This document shows positions 23,061 to 32,645 of a stretch of 60,000 nucleotides of DNA, piece by piece. The position numbers and the translations under genes were made by a program. Each line of letters starts with the position of its first letter. Position 1 is the stretch's first letter. The notes beneath the pieces are model-generated. The model did no database searches. It was not told the origin of the DNA and saw only the letters and a program-made list of their open reading frames with translations. The stretch comes from Takakia lepidozioides (Eukaryota; Streptophyta; Takakiopsida; Takakiales; Takakiaceae), in contig CM060733.1 of assembly GCA_030704615.1 (NCBI GenBank), positions 4,652,001 through 4,712,000 on the forward strand, given 5' to 3'.

Positions 23061-23715
23061 TCTTGAAGGCCGGATTTTGAAGCTCGTAGAGGGCGGTTTG
23101 AGGAGTATCTTCATGATATTCCCATGGTCATGCAAGTGAGGGAAGAGAGGAGAGGAAGAGTGTTGGGATGAGGGCATGCTGGGGTTAGGCATTGCTTTAG
23201 CTTCTCTTCCTCGTAGTTTTCCACCCTCTCATTAGGCCAAGACTTTTCCGTAGGTGGAGGCAAGAGTCAGTCCAGGTTTGGGCTAGGGTGTCCTTGCAGG
23301 AGCAACACCGTGGAGTTGTTTTTGGTGTGTGGGAGTTGTCGTTCTGATTTCTTGTGTTTGGATCCCCTCCATACCTGCATGCTTGACTGTGCGCCATGTT
23401 AGTTTTGTGTGGGTGCTTGTTTTTATAGGTGATTTGTCCGGATTTGATCACCGGCCAGTCCTAGAGCATGTTGTCGATGGTGAGGCTGGGGTGATGACCA
23501 GTCAGACCATGATTGTTTCTCCTGTGGTGAGGTTGGAGGTGATGACCAACCAACCATAAGAGTGCTTGCGGTGGATACAGGTGCAGGTATAGGTTATGTT
23601 AGGAACCTAGTATTCCAAACCATAAGCCGCAACAAGTTCTCTACCCGGTTACCTTGTGGAGAGGGGGTTAGGGACATGTTCATGAACAGTTGAGTGACAG
23701 TTTGTCAACACGGAG
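23061..23715. other. Non-coding leader before gypsy gag
   Basis: This stretch lies between the minisatellite and gag. No ORF with motifs, no recognisable tRNA primer-binding site and no other repeat was found. Confidence 0.4.
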
Positions 23716-23904
23716 GTGCCACTAGTTGCTGGGGACAGTGTCGGTTCGAGCACTAGTGATACTAGTGGGTACACGAGACGAGGTGTGCGATTTAGGCCAC
23801 CTTCACCTCCTGTGTCTTCTACGGAAGGTTCTGATTCGGATTGTGAATCAGGAGGACTCACACCGGCGGTGCAAGTTGTTTCCTTGCCATTGTTGTGGGA
23901 CACA

Positions 23905-25203
23905 ATGGAGGAGATGTATGGAGCTACCAAGGGGCCACAAAGGTACTCTGGGGCGGTGGGCACCATCGAGTTGGATGATTTGATCCAAGAGTTTGATAGT
24001 TGGTGTGATTTGCAGCAAATGCGCAATCCACAACTATTTACGCCTTTCATGGCATGGAAGGGGCTGTTTCAGCACCTTGAGGGGCCGCCTATGGATGATT
24101 ACCATGAGTTCAGGCGGGGGCATGAGGTTGAGATCAAGGAGTGGAGGATGTACTAGTCACCCGACTATGTCTCCATCACTAGGGGTACTAGAGCCACGAG
24201 GGCATTGGCTACACCTGCCGCTGCACCTGCAACTTCAGCAAGCAGCAGCGGGACTGGTGGTACAGTAGCTACGACGTCCACCCAAGCTACTACCGCACCA
24301 GTACTAGTACCCGTGCCTGTCTTCAACCTTGTTGTGGAGTTCTTCGAAGAGTTGAGAGGGAACTACCAAGGGGTGAGGACAGAGAAGTTGCGGAGCTTGC
24401 AAGAGTTCCAACGGAAGCCTACTGAGAGCTTGAGGGAGGTTTTCACTCGCATGAGGCGCTTGATAAATGTAACCCAAGGGGTTACGGAAGCTCAGGCAGT
24501 CCAATTCTGGTATGGGATATTGGATAAGGAGCTGAGGAGAAGGGTGCGGGATGCAACTCTCCTACAAGCGGCCCAACCCACTTTAACAAATGTGTTTTTG
24601 CTGATAGAGCGGATAGAGCTCAACATGGTGGAGGAACGAGTGGTGGGATTTGTTAAGGAGACACCACGGGGTAGTGGTGCTCCTAGCCAACCACTACCTC
24701 AATGTGCTCAAGGCAACAAGGGGGTCCAGGTGAAGCCCAGGGAAGGACATAGAGGACCTCAGATGCAGGGGTCTCTCCCTTCATTTGCAGGCCAACAATG
24801 GGCGGAGGTGGTGTGTTGGACATGTGGAGGACCCCATGTCAAGAAGGATTGCCCAGAGGGAGGCAAAGGGCCAGCATATGCACAGCCTACACAGTTGTAG
24901 TGTGGGCATTGTGGCAAGCACGGGCATGGAGAGGCCCAGTGTTATGGTTTGCATCCTGAGTTGCGCCCAGGCCAGTTCCAAGGGAACAATGGTGGCCGGG
25001 GGCGAGGTGGAGCAGCCCAGAGAGGACGAGGTGGCCAGGCACGGGGTGCAAGCCAAAGGCAAGCTCAACATGGCCAAGGACGCGGAGGTCAGGGTGTTGA
25101 CCATGGCCAACCGGCTTCAGCAGCTAGAGCAGAGGCTCGCTGCCATGGCTACAGCTCAGGTGGTACCGGCTCCAAGGCCGGATGGTCCACCTCCTGCTCC
25201 TGA
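23905..25203 (+). pseudogene. gag of the methyltransferase gypsy element
   Basis: The first good ATG is at 23,905 (MEEMYGATKG); the frame is open further upstream to 23,716. The capsid region continues with DLIQEFDSWCDLQQMRNPQL, then a long Ala/Thr/Ser linker, then LQEFQRKPTESLREVFTRMR. Two CCHC knuckles follow, CWTCGGPHVKKDC near 24,814-24,852 and CGHCGKHGHGEAQC near 24,901-24,942, with a Gly/Arg/Gln-rich basic tail after them. Stops at 24,154-24,156 and 24,898-24,900 sit in an otherwise continuous frame; the second replaces an expected Gln. Gag forms the particle and binds element RNA through the knuckles. Confidence 0.8.
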
Positions 25204-25316
25204 GGGAGGAGATATGGGAGGCATGGAATTTATGTGCGGAACAACACTACCACTAGTGCAGGTGGAGTCTGCTGCAGCCGTGACTCGAGGAGCAGCACGA
25301 GTTCCTGAGCCACGAG

Positions 25317-26260
25317 GTGGAGTTGGATCCACAGCGTGGGGAGGCAAGCCATCAGGCTAGGCTTCCTCAGTCATTCACATTGGCGGAGACAGTGTCGACG
25401 CCATCCATGGCACCTAGTTCTCGCCCGACTATTACCGAGGCGGAGGTTACTACGCCATTGGGGAGAGCTACATGGGCAGCACCACTACCTAGTGTTTCCA
25501 AAGCTACGGCAGCTAATGTGCTGCTGGGAGCGGCCACATCTGTGTGTCAGGCTCCATTGTTCTCGGCTACCATGATTGCGACGTCGGGGGTAAGACCAGT
25601 TGAGGTGTTCAGGCTAGCAGATACACTCTGTGAGAGTGGGGAGGTTACTTCATCTTCTGCGGAGATAGTGGGAGGTGTAGTACCAGAGGGATCCTCGGAT
25701 TTGAGGGTCAAGACTGCCACGGCGGCACCATGGCAAGCTGCAGCTGCCAGGTTGATGGAGCTGCCAGCTAGGCCAGCCATTGAGCGCGCCATGGTGACAC
25801 CTGGAGTTGTCATGTTAGACAACCAGGATGACATTTTCTATTTGAGTGGACCGGTAGGCAAGAGGTACCGGCCACTGCGGGTCTTATTAGACTCGGGAGT
25901 TCAGCCATTGATGCTGGGTAGAGCTACTATTGCAGGCTTGGGCCTCACGGAGGCGGATATGGAGCCTTGTCATTTCCAAATACAGACGTCTCTAGGAGGA
26001 TTGGAATAGGCTCGGGGCATGACAGGGCAGATGGCTCAGTGATGCGAGCCAAGGCCATTGTGACAGACGCGGTCTTATACGATGTCCTGGTTGGTGGGGC
26101 AGTGTTGTACCCCATGGGCTTCACCCTGGATTTTTGGGAAGAGTCAGCTTCCTATAGGCCTGGATGGCAGTCAGGGGAGGGCCAACGTGTGAAGCTCCCT
26201 GTGATGTTCATAAGAGGAGTTGCGGTTGCCCAGCGGGGCAAGATGCCAACACTAGCAGCA
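25317..26260 (+). pseudogene. Aspartic protease region of the gypsy element
   Basis: A low-complexity Ala/Thr/Ser-rich linker leads into RPLRVLLDSGVQPLMLGR (about 25,869-25,922). The DSG triad matches retroviral-type proteases, where DSG or DTG holds the catalytic Asp. The frame shifts near 25,980, and the C-terminal part continues as VTDAVLYDVLVGGAVLYPMG, similar to the G.D.L family segment near the end of gypsy proteases. The protease would cut gag-pol into mature proteins. This copy is broken by the shift. Confidence 0.65.
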
Positions 26261-26559
26261 TTCACAGCTGCAGTGACTTGGCCTGGAGAGTTGCTAGAGG
26301 GCAACGCCCATTCAGAGGATGAGTCACCTCCGGGAGAGCAAGATGACATGTATGGTATGGCAGAGTTGCCTGCCATGGTTGCTCAAACTCCATTGTGGGG
26401 CACGAGCAAAGATTTGCAACGGGTTGCTGATCGACGGGTGCAACAAGCCTGGGTGGAGACTTTTGTACCATCAGGAGAGGAGGAGAGTGCGGGGATTGCA
26501 CTAGGACCACCTCAGTTATTACCATTGGATACCACACCTATTGTGTGGCAGTATCCGGA

Positions 26560-27560
26560 TGAAGGCATTTGCCTTCTGGACTTGTTTGGCGGGATCAGCA
26601 CCGGATTGGCTGTTGTGTTACAGGCAGGTGTGCGAGTTCGGCGTTACCTGTATGTGGAGAGGGATGAGACTGCATGATGCGTCTCCCTACGCCATCTTGC
26701 TCAGTTGGTGCAACAGTACCCTGAGTTGTTGTCGGTGTCTGTAGTTCGTGGATATCAACAGGCCTTGCCAGCAGACATTTCGTTGCTGGGGGCGCAGGAT
26801 TTGGAGCGGGTTGGCTCCATTGATCTAGTAGTGGCAGGCTGGCCCTGCCAATGGCATTCATCAACCGGGCATGGCAATGGATTGCGAGACTCGAGGTTGG
26901 GTCTATTTTGGGAGATGGTGCGGGTTTTGCGCCACTTGCAGATTCATCAAGCGGTATCTCCAGCATACATCTTGGAGAATGTGCCACTGATGGGCGATTC
27001 TCGGGCCAGGGTGATGGCAGTGTGCATCAAGTCCGGTCGTGGCTTGGGTTAGTAGTGTTGCTAGATGCAGCTACAATGGGGTCACGGGCTCATCGTCCAC
27101 GGCTATGGTGGACTAACTTGATACCACCCGCACTGCTCAAGCGTGCATTTGATGGGGTGCAGCGGCCGGCACACCTCACAGTGGATAGCATTTTGGACAC
27201 AGGGAGGCAGTCTCAGCGTGTGAGACACGATGACCGTTCGCCTTTGGCAGTGGTCAACAAGGTGGGTCAACCCCGAGCAGCATTACCTACACTGCTCAGC
27301 TTCCTAGGATCGCATGTTTTCCGGGATAGTGGACCTGGCCTCCTGTGGGATGCTCAGTTGCAGCAGTTAGTGGAGCCTAATGCTGACAAGCGTGAGCGGG
27401 CAATGGGTTTTACCACTGGTACCACGGTGGTGCCGTCTCTTTCTGAGGCATCACGTCGTCAGGTGTTGGGGCAAGCAATGGATCTCAATTGCTTGACCTG
27501 GATTATCAGCTTGGCTATGGCTGAGCAACGCAGAGTGCGGAGTACACTTCCCTCGATGGT
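26560..27560 (+). pseudogene. C5-cytosine DNA methyltransferase domain within gypsy pol
   Basis: Motifs run in canonical order. Motif I is LLDLFGGISTGLAVVLQAG (about 26,574-26,630). Motif II is RYLYVERDETA. Motif IV is DLVVAGWPCQWHSSTGHGNG with the catalytic Cys (about 26,825-26,884). Motif VI is YILENVPLMGDS. Motif VIII is SRAHRPRLWWTNL. Motif IX is ERAMGFTTG and motif X is RQVLGQAMDLNC (about 27,460). The order I to X is that of DNMT3 and DNMT1-type enzymes; it is not the permuted order of plant DRM. The spacing between IV and VI resembles DNMT3/DRM. Motifs are well kept but split by a TGA at 26,675-26,677 (CGA-to-TGA explains it) and by a frame change near 27,040. The reaction would be 5-methylcytosine formation from S-adenosylmethionine. 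The role could be to methylate or protect element DNA. Confidence 0.85.
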
Positions 27561-27939
27561 CTCTCTGCCTACCGAGACGGTACAGGCAGTGAGTGGGGGC
27601 AAGCATGAGAGGACCACGGGGTGCAGGCATCCATGGGACACGTGGGAGGTGCTCGAGGTTCAGAGGGAGTTGGCAGCCAGGGCGACAGTGATGGATGAGG
27701 TTGGGGATTTTTCTCGGGTTGAGGAAGTCCTCGAGGATGAGATGATGCGGCAGAATGAGGCCTTGTCATTGATTGAGCAGGCAGGGAGTACTGCTCAAGA
27801 GGTTGCAACATAGCAACCATTGGACGCGTCCTCTACCTCTAAGCCCACTGGACTTAAGGTTGCAGTTACGGAGGACAATTGGGAGCCTGACATTGGACCC
27901 ATTGTCACCGGAGGAGAGAGACGACGTATACGGTAGTTC

Positions 27940-29300
27940 TTGAGGGCTTACAGGAATTGCTTTACTTTCAATTTGAAGGACTTGGGAGCACTGAAGGGTC
28001 AAGAGATTCGTATTGAGTTGGCCACTGACACGCCAATCTTTCGGAGACCCTATAGATACAGTGACATGGAGAGGTCTTTGATTCAGATGAGGACTCAAGA
28101 TCTCTGGGAGGCAGGTTTGGTGGAGCTATCTGGTGGAGAGTATGCTTTAGCCACAGTGATGCTAGCCAAGAAGGATGTCTATGGCAATTGGACGGAGAGA
28201 CGTATGTGCGGTGATTACCGGCCTGTAAATTGTCAGACCAAGTCCAATAAGTATGCCATGCCAACACCAGAGGAGATCTTTGATGCCATCGGACATGCTA
28301 AGGTCTTTAGCACTTTGGATTTACGATCCGGATATCACCAGTTGCCGATCAAGGAGGCGGACAAGCAGAAGACGGCATTCTGGGGGATCAATGAGCACGG
28401 CAAGGATTGCCTATATCAATGGCGGTTCTTACCATTTGGGCTTAAGAACGCTCCTGCAGAGTTTCAGAGAGTCATGGATAGGATTCTAGCAGGGGTGGAC
28501 TTTGCTCGGTGCTACATAGATGACATCATCATCTTCAGTGTTACGGTGGAGGAGCATGAGAGACACCTTCAGGTGGTATTGGAGCGCTTGAGAGCGCACG
28601 GATTGAAGTTGCATCCGGGGAAGTGCAAGTTTTTCCACAACCAAATTGAGTATCTGGGTCACATGATATATCCTGGAGGATTGGGGGTACAACAGACTAA
28701 GGTAGAGGCCATTGCACAAATTCCACGCCCCACGGATATGAGCCGAGTTTGAACTTTCATGGGGTTGACAAATTATTATAGACGGTTTGTCAAGGGATTT
28801 AGTGCCATTGCAAAGGCTCTAATCAAGCTGACCAAGGTGGACCAGGAGTGGCAGTGGGAAGATGAGCAGGAACGAGCTTTTCAAGAGCTCAATGCGAGGT
28901 TGACCTTGGCGCCTATCCTGAGACGACCTATCAGGGGGCGTCCCTTTCAGCTGCATACGGATTAGAGCATGCTGGAGCTTGGAGCGGTGCTCACACAGGT
29001 GGATGATGAGGGAAGAGAGTTCGTAGTGGCTTATGCTAGTCGCTCGAACAACGCTGCAGAGGCTAAGTATAGCTCATATGAGGGAGAGTGCTTAGCTGCA
29101 GTGTGGGCTGTGGCACACTTCAGGTGCTATCTATACGACAATCTCTTCACCTTTGTCACGGATCACCAGCCACTCAAATGGTTGATGGAGTCAGACAAGC
29201 TTACGGGGAAGCTTGCACGGTGGGCACTCATACTCTAGGAGTATGACTTTCAGGTTGTGCATCGACGGGGTTTGGTCAATCGGGATGCGGATGGATTGAG
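27940..29300 (+). pseudogene. Reverse transcriptase and RNase H of the gypsy element
   Basis: RT begins with RIELATDTPIFRRPYRYS and has LRSGYHQLPI, FLPFGLKNAPAEFQRVMD, catalytic CYIDDIIIFS and FEYLGH-like IEYLGHMI. It continues through TNYYRRFVKGFSAIAKALI into RNase H with QLHTD, YASRSNNAAEAKYSSYEGE and FVTDHQPLKWLMESD. One frame runs from about 27,050 to 30,354. It is broken only by stops at 27,811, 27,934, 28,750, 28,963, 29,236 and 29,593. Most fit a CAG-to-TAG, CGA-to-TGA, CAA-to-TAA or TGG-to-TAG change. RT and RNase H copy the element RNA into DNA. Confidence 0.9.
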
Positions 29301-29628
29301 TCGCAATCCATGCACGAGCCAGCAGGATGACACTGGAGCTCGGTGGCATGGTGAGACGGACGAGGAGATGGTGTTGGAATGGCATGCATCTGTCTTTTTG
29401 TGTATCTTGGCATCGGGAGGTCAAATTGGACCTACAACAGGGATGACTGTAGACGGAGTGTCTGAGGACCCTGAGGCTAGTGATGAGCCAGGTGGTACCC
29501 GAGATATACATGAGGATTTGGCTGTGTTGGACTACCTCCGTACTGGAGACACGGCAACCACTATGACTGCCAAGGAGAGGGATCGGATCCTGTAACGAAC
29601 CAAGAGGTTCAAGTGGGAGGGGATACAC

Positions 29629-30265
29629 GTGCTCCGAGTATGGGAGGATGGTTGGGTGAGGATTGTGCCTCACCCCACACAGCGTGCACGGTTAGTGCGG
29701 CATGCCCATGAGGAGTTGGGGCATTTTGGAGTGCGACGCACTCACAGTTTACTGCAGGGGCAGTATCAGTGGCATGGTATGCATACAAAGGTGCAACAGT
29801 TCGTGGCTAGGTGCATGGTGTGTGATAGGGTGCGTGCTTCATTCAACGCCCCTACCCCACAGTTGCATCCTTTACCAATCATGGGATTGGGCTACAGGTG
29901 GAGTCTTGACTTCGCAGGACCGTTGCCACTGACTATGCGCCACCACAAATATGTGTTGGTGATGGTGGAGCACTTCTCCAAGTGGATTGAGTTGGTTCCA
30001 TTGCCTGACAAGGCTAGTGAGGGGGCTGCGTATGCATTCTTGGATCGTGTGCTGAGCCAATTCGGTGCTCCAGCTGAGGTACTCACGGACCAAGGGAGAG
30101 AGTTCTTGGGGGAGTTTCAGGCTTTGTGTGATAAAGCCTTGATAGACCACCGCACCACTTCTTGGGATCATCCTGAGGCCGATGGCTTGGCAGAGAGAGT
30201 TGTTCAGACGGTGAAGAGGGGTTTGCGCAAGTATGGCTTGCAGAAGGGACTCACCCATCCCTTCG
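29629..30265 (+). pseudogene. Integrase of the gypsy element, 3'-truncated
   Basis: The H2C2 zinc domain is visible (HAHEELGHFGVRRTHSLLQG, then CMVCDRV). The DDE core has its first Asp in WSLDFAGPLP, the second in VLTDQGREFL and the Glu in DGLAERVVQTVKR. After RKYGLQKG the sequence stops matching an integrase and passes into a foreign segment. The C-terminal region and the 3' LTR of this element are missing. Integrase inserts the DNA copy into the host chromosome. Confidence 0.85.
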
Positions 30266-30299
30266 CTATCCGAGGTGGAAACTCCAAGATAGAAGAGTT

Positions 30300-31194
30300 G
30301 GATATCTCTAAGAACTCAGCCCGCTTAGAACAATCAGTCATGACCTACAGCTAGTGAATCATGGTTGTGCTTCCTATTTGTATTTCTTCTTGCCTTCATG
30401 TTAGCAAATTACCTTACTGTGTATACTGAAGCATCAGATTGCTTTAGTATCTACCAGATTCCATTCACTCATCCATTCATTCCACAGCTTCACTCATGTC
30501 TCTCTACACAATGTGATTGTATCAAATAAGTATCAGATTATGATTTATCAGGTATCAAGCCGAAGCTATTGTGTCTCTAATATGCTTTACAGTATCACTA
30601 CAGCTTTGCATGTAACAAACATCTCATGATCATCTCTCCACCTCCATCTTTGCCCCATCTCCTCTCATGCATGACCAAGAAGTGCACCCCGTGAAGTGAT
30701 CCCCTTCCTGTTGCTGCTCTGCCTAATCTACCCTGCAAGCTGTTCTAACCGCCTAACTAACTAACTGTCACCCTTGAAGTAACACGTTCCCTCTGCAGAT
30801 GTCGTTCCCACACAGCCGTTCCCTGCTAATGATAACCGTTCCCTATGTACGCTGTGACGGCCTGTGCCAAGCTGTGTCGGGCTGTGACTGGCTGTGTAAA
30901 GCTGTGTCGGGCTGTGTCGTGCTGTGACTGGCTGTGTGAAGTTGTGCCAAGCTGTACTGATAGACTGTGACTAACTGTGATAGGCTGAGATTGACTGTGA
31001 CAGACTATGTAAGGTTGTGTCGGGTTGTGTAAGATTGTGACTGAGTGTGTAAACCTGTCTACCACCCCTAAAGCCTGTGCCTGTCACCCCTAAGGCCTCT
31101 GTTGGTCTAAGTCTACCATCGTAAGTCTACGCAAAAATTAAGGGTACCCCACAGAGCCCATAAAAGTGTCTAAGTCCCAGACAGCCCTCTAACA
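30300..31194 (-). repeat. LTR-like unit with polypurine tract
   Basis: On the minus strand a purine tract (31,214-31,195, GGGAGGGGGAGGGGTAA) is followed directly by TGTTAGAGGGC at 31,194, the usual start of an LTR. The unit runs down to about 30,300-30,356, with a possible CA end at 30,356 (CCATGATTCA). It includes GGCTGTG-type minisatellite units at 30,850-31,060. The inverted copy at 10,688-11,385 shares about 650 bp with it. The boundary against the integrase near 30,260-30,300 is not certain. Confidence 0.6.
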
Positions 31195-31232
31195 TTACCC
31201 CTCCCCCTCCCAAAAAGCCGTGTCCTCACGGT

Positions 31233-32217
31233 TTACTGTTTAGGATCAGCAAACCTTTGTGAGCAAACACCCTTTTGTCGGTGAGAGTCCCTTGAAGGGC
31301 TCTGTGTGCGAGCTCGAGCCCTGTCACTGGCTGATGGAGACGATTGAGCACCGAATGGAAATGTCTGACCCTCCTGTGGTTGATAACGAGGTAACCTCTC
31401 AGGCATAGGAGATCCCCGTCGTTTCTTCTCTACCATCTGTAGTGCATAGTCCTCCGCCATGTCAAAAGGTTCCTCCGTAGAACCAGTAGTATCAGAATCA
31501 TCTTCCCCCCTGAGGTGTTTCGGTGGCCGAACTTTAAGTGGTTCCTCAGGAATCCTGCATGGCATGCAGTGTTGGCCCACCATGTCTGGAAGCTTAAACT
31601 GGACTACTTGCTTTAATCGCTTGCAAGCAAAATGAGTAAATTCCCTGAACTCCTTGGCCGTATAGGTGAGAGGTGTGCCAATGACCTTGGAACAGTGTAA
31701 GTATTTCCAGGCTTCATGTCCCTTATAAAAAATATCATCAGGGCCCAATTTTTCTTTGGCCAAGCTGTTCCAAGCCAAATTAAACCATGAACGAAGTTGG
31801 GAATCCTTCTGCATCATGATTTTCGCATCATATAGATACATATGAGGTGGAACTGAAGGTAAGACCCAATGATCTCCACTGGAATAACTTAGAAATCTTG
31901 ACTGCATCTTCTGCTGCTCAATGTGATACCGTGCAATGAAACAAGCAGCATAGTACAATCCACAGCCCATGACAATACTAGATACCTCCTTGGTTTTGGT
32001 GTAGATGTACCCATGAACAACCTAGAAGGCCATTAATTCCCTCAACATGGTGCCTGCCTCAGACCAGTACCTTGCAAAATGATGATCCTCAATGGGTCGA
32101 TTGTTTGGAAGAACCTTAGTCCTAGTTGCCACTGGCAACCAAATGCGCATGATCTGGTAATAATGCGCCAAAGACTATGGAGGACTGAATTCCTTCCAAG
32201 CCAAATCCATCACAATG
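31233..32217 (-). pseudogene. 3' part of a coiled-coil ORF of an LTR-type unit
   Basis: This part reads on the minus strand from the edge of the DNA transposon to a stop at 31,233, just before the polypurine tract. It includes GPDDIFYKGHEAWKYLH, MVGQHCMPCRIPEEP and an acidic then Ser/Arg-rich tail. Two in-frame stops lie upstream of 31,970. It continues the ORF at 42,121-43,607 once the transposon and one target duplication are removed. The function is unknown. Its position, stop then purine tract then LTR start, suggests a retroelement-borne gene. Confidence 0.5.
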
Positions 32218-32224
32218 GGAATTT
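32218..32224. repeat. Target-site duplication, left copy (GGAATTT)
   Basis: The same 7 bp recurs at 42,114-42,120 immediately outside the other end of the DNA transposon. If one mismatch is allowed, the duplication is 8 bp. Confidence 0.75.
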
Positions 32225-32332
32225 GGGAGCGTAGCTACGGCGTGAGCCCAGCCCCGTGAGCCTGGGAGCTGAGCTCACGTCCAAGCTAGAAAGCGTGAGC
32301 TGAGCTCATGCTTCAGGGAAGCGTGAGCGGCA
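32225..32332 (+). repeat. Left terminal inverted repeat, GTGAGC-rich
   Basis: It contains at least five GTGAGC or GCTCAC units within 110 bp, in both orientations (CGTGAGCCC, CGTGAGCCT, GAGCTCACG, GCGTGAGCTGAGC, GCGTGAGCGG). The outer 40 bp pairs imperfectly with the right end. Confidence 0.65.
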
Positions 32333-32645
32333 CCAATCTGCTAGAGAAGAAGGTCCTATAGGCGAGGATTGCAGGAAGAGGGCCTATTACCGTGGACAAA
32401 ACAAAGGGGGCCAACACACACCATGTATGCAATGCCCCCTCAAAAACAGAAATATGAAAACATGGCAGATTTGAGCTCAGAATGATTGTCACAGTTTATT
32501 TCAATTCACAGATAGACGCTTACAATGAATTGCATGTGCATTTGCCCTGGTTCCGTAAACGAAATCCATATGTTTGTCAGAAATGCAAAGTCTTCACACG
32601 GCAACCTGCAAACCAGCATGGGAAGCGGGCATGGCTCGTATGTGT

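Larger units (their letters stand above)
23716..30265 (+). mobile_element. Ty3/gypsy element carrying a DNA cytosine methyltransferase
   Basis: Domain order on the plus strand is gag with two zinc knuckles, aspartic protease, C5 DNA methyltransferase, reverse transcriptase, RNase H, integrase. This is the Ty3/gypsy order with a methyltransferase inserted between protease and RT. The 3' end is lost: integrase breaks off near 30,255, just past QTVKRGLRKYG, and an LTR-like unit of another element follows in the opposite sense. The 5' LTR was not identified. Several stops and at least three frame changes make this copy inactive. Gypsy elements with captured methyltransferases are, from memory, reported in charophyte algae. 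The sequence shows the domain fusion directly; activity in any related copy is inference. Confidence 0.85.

Noticed and set aside
20641-23715. 5' LTR of the methyltransferase gypsy element
   Set aside because: Its 3' partner is missing from the window, and no primer-binding site or clear TG...CA boundary could be seen.
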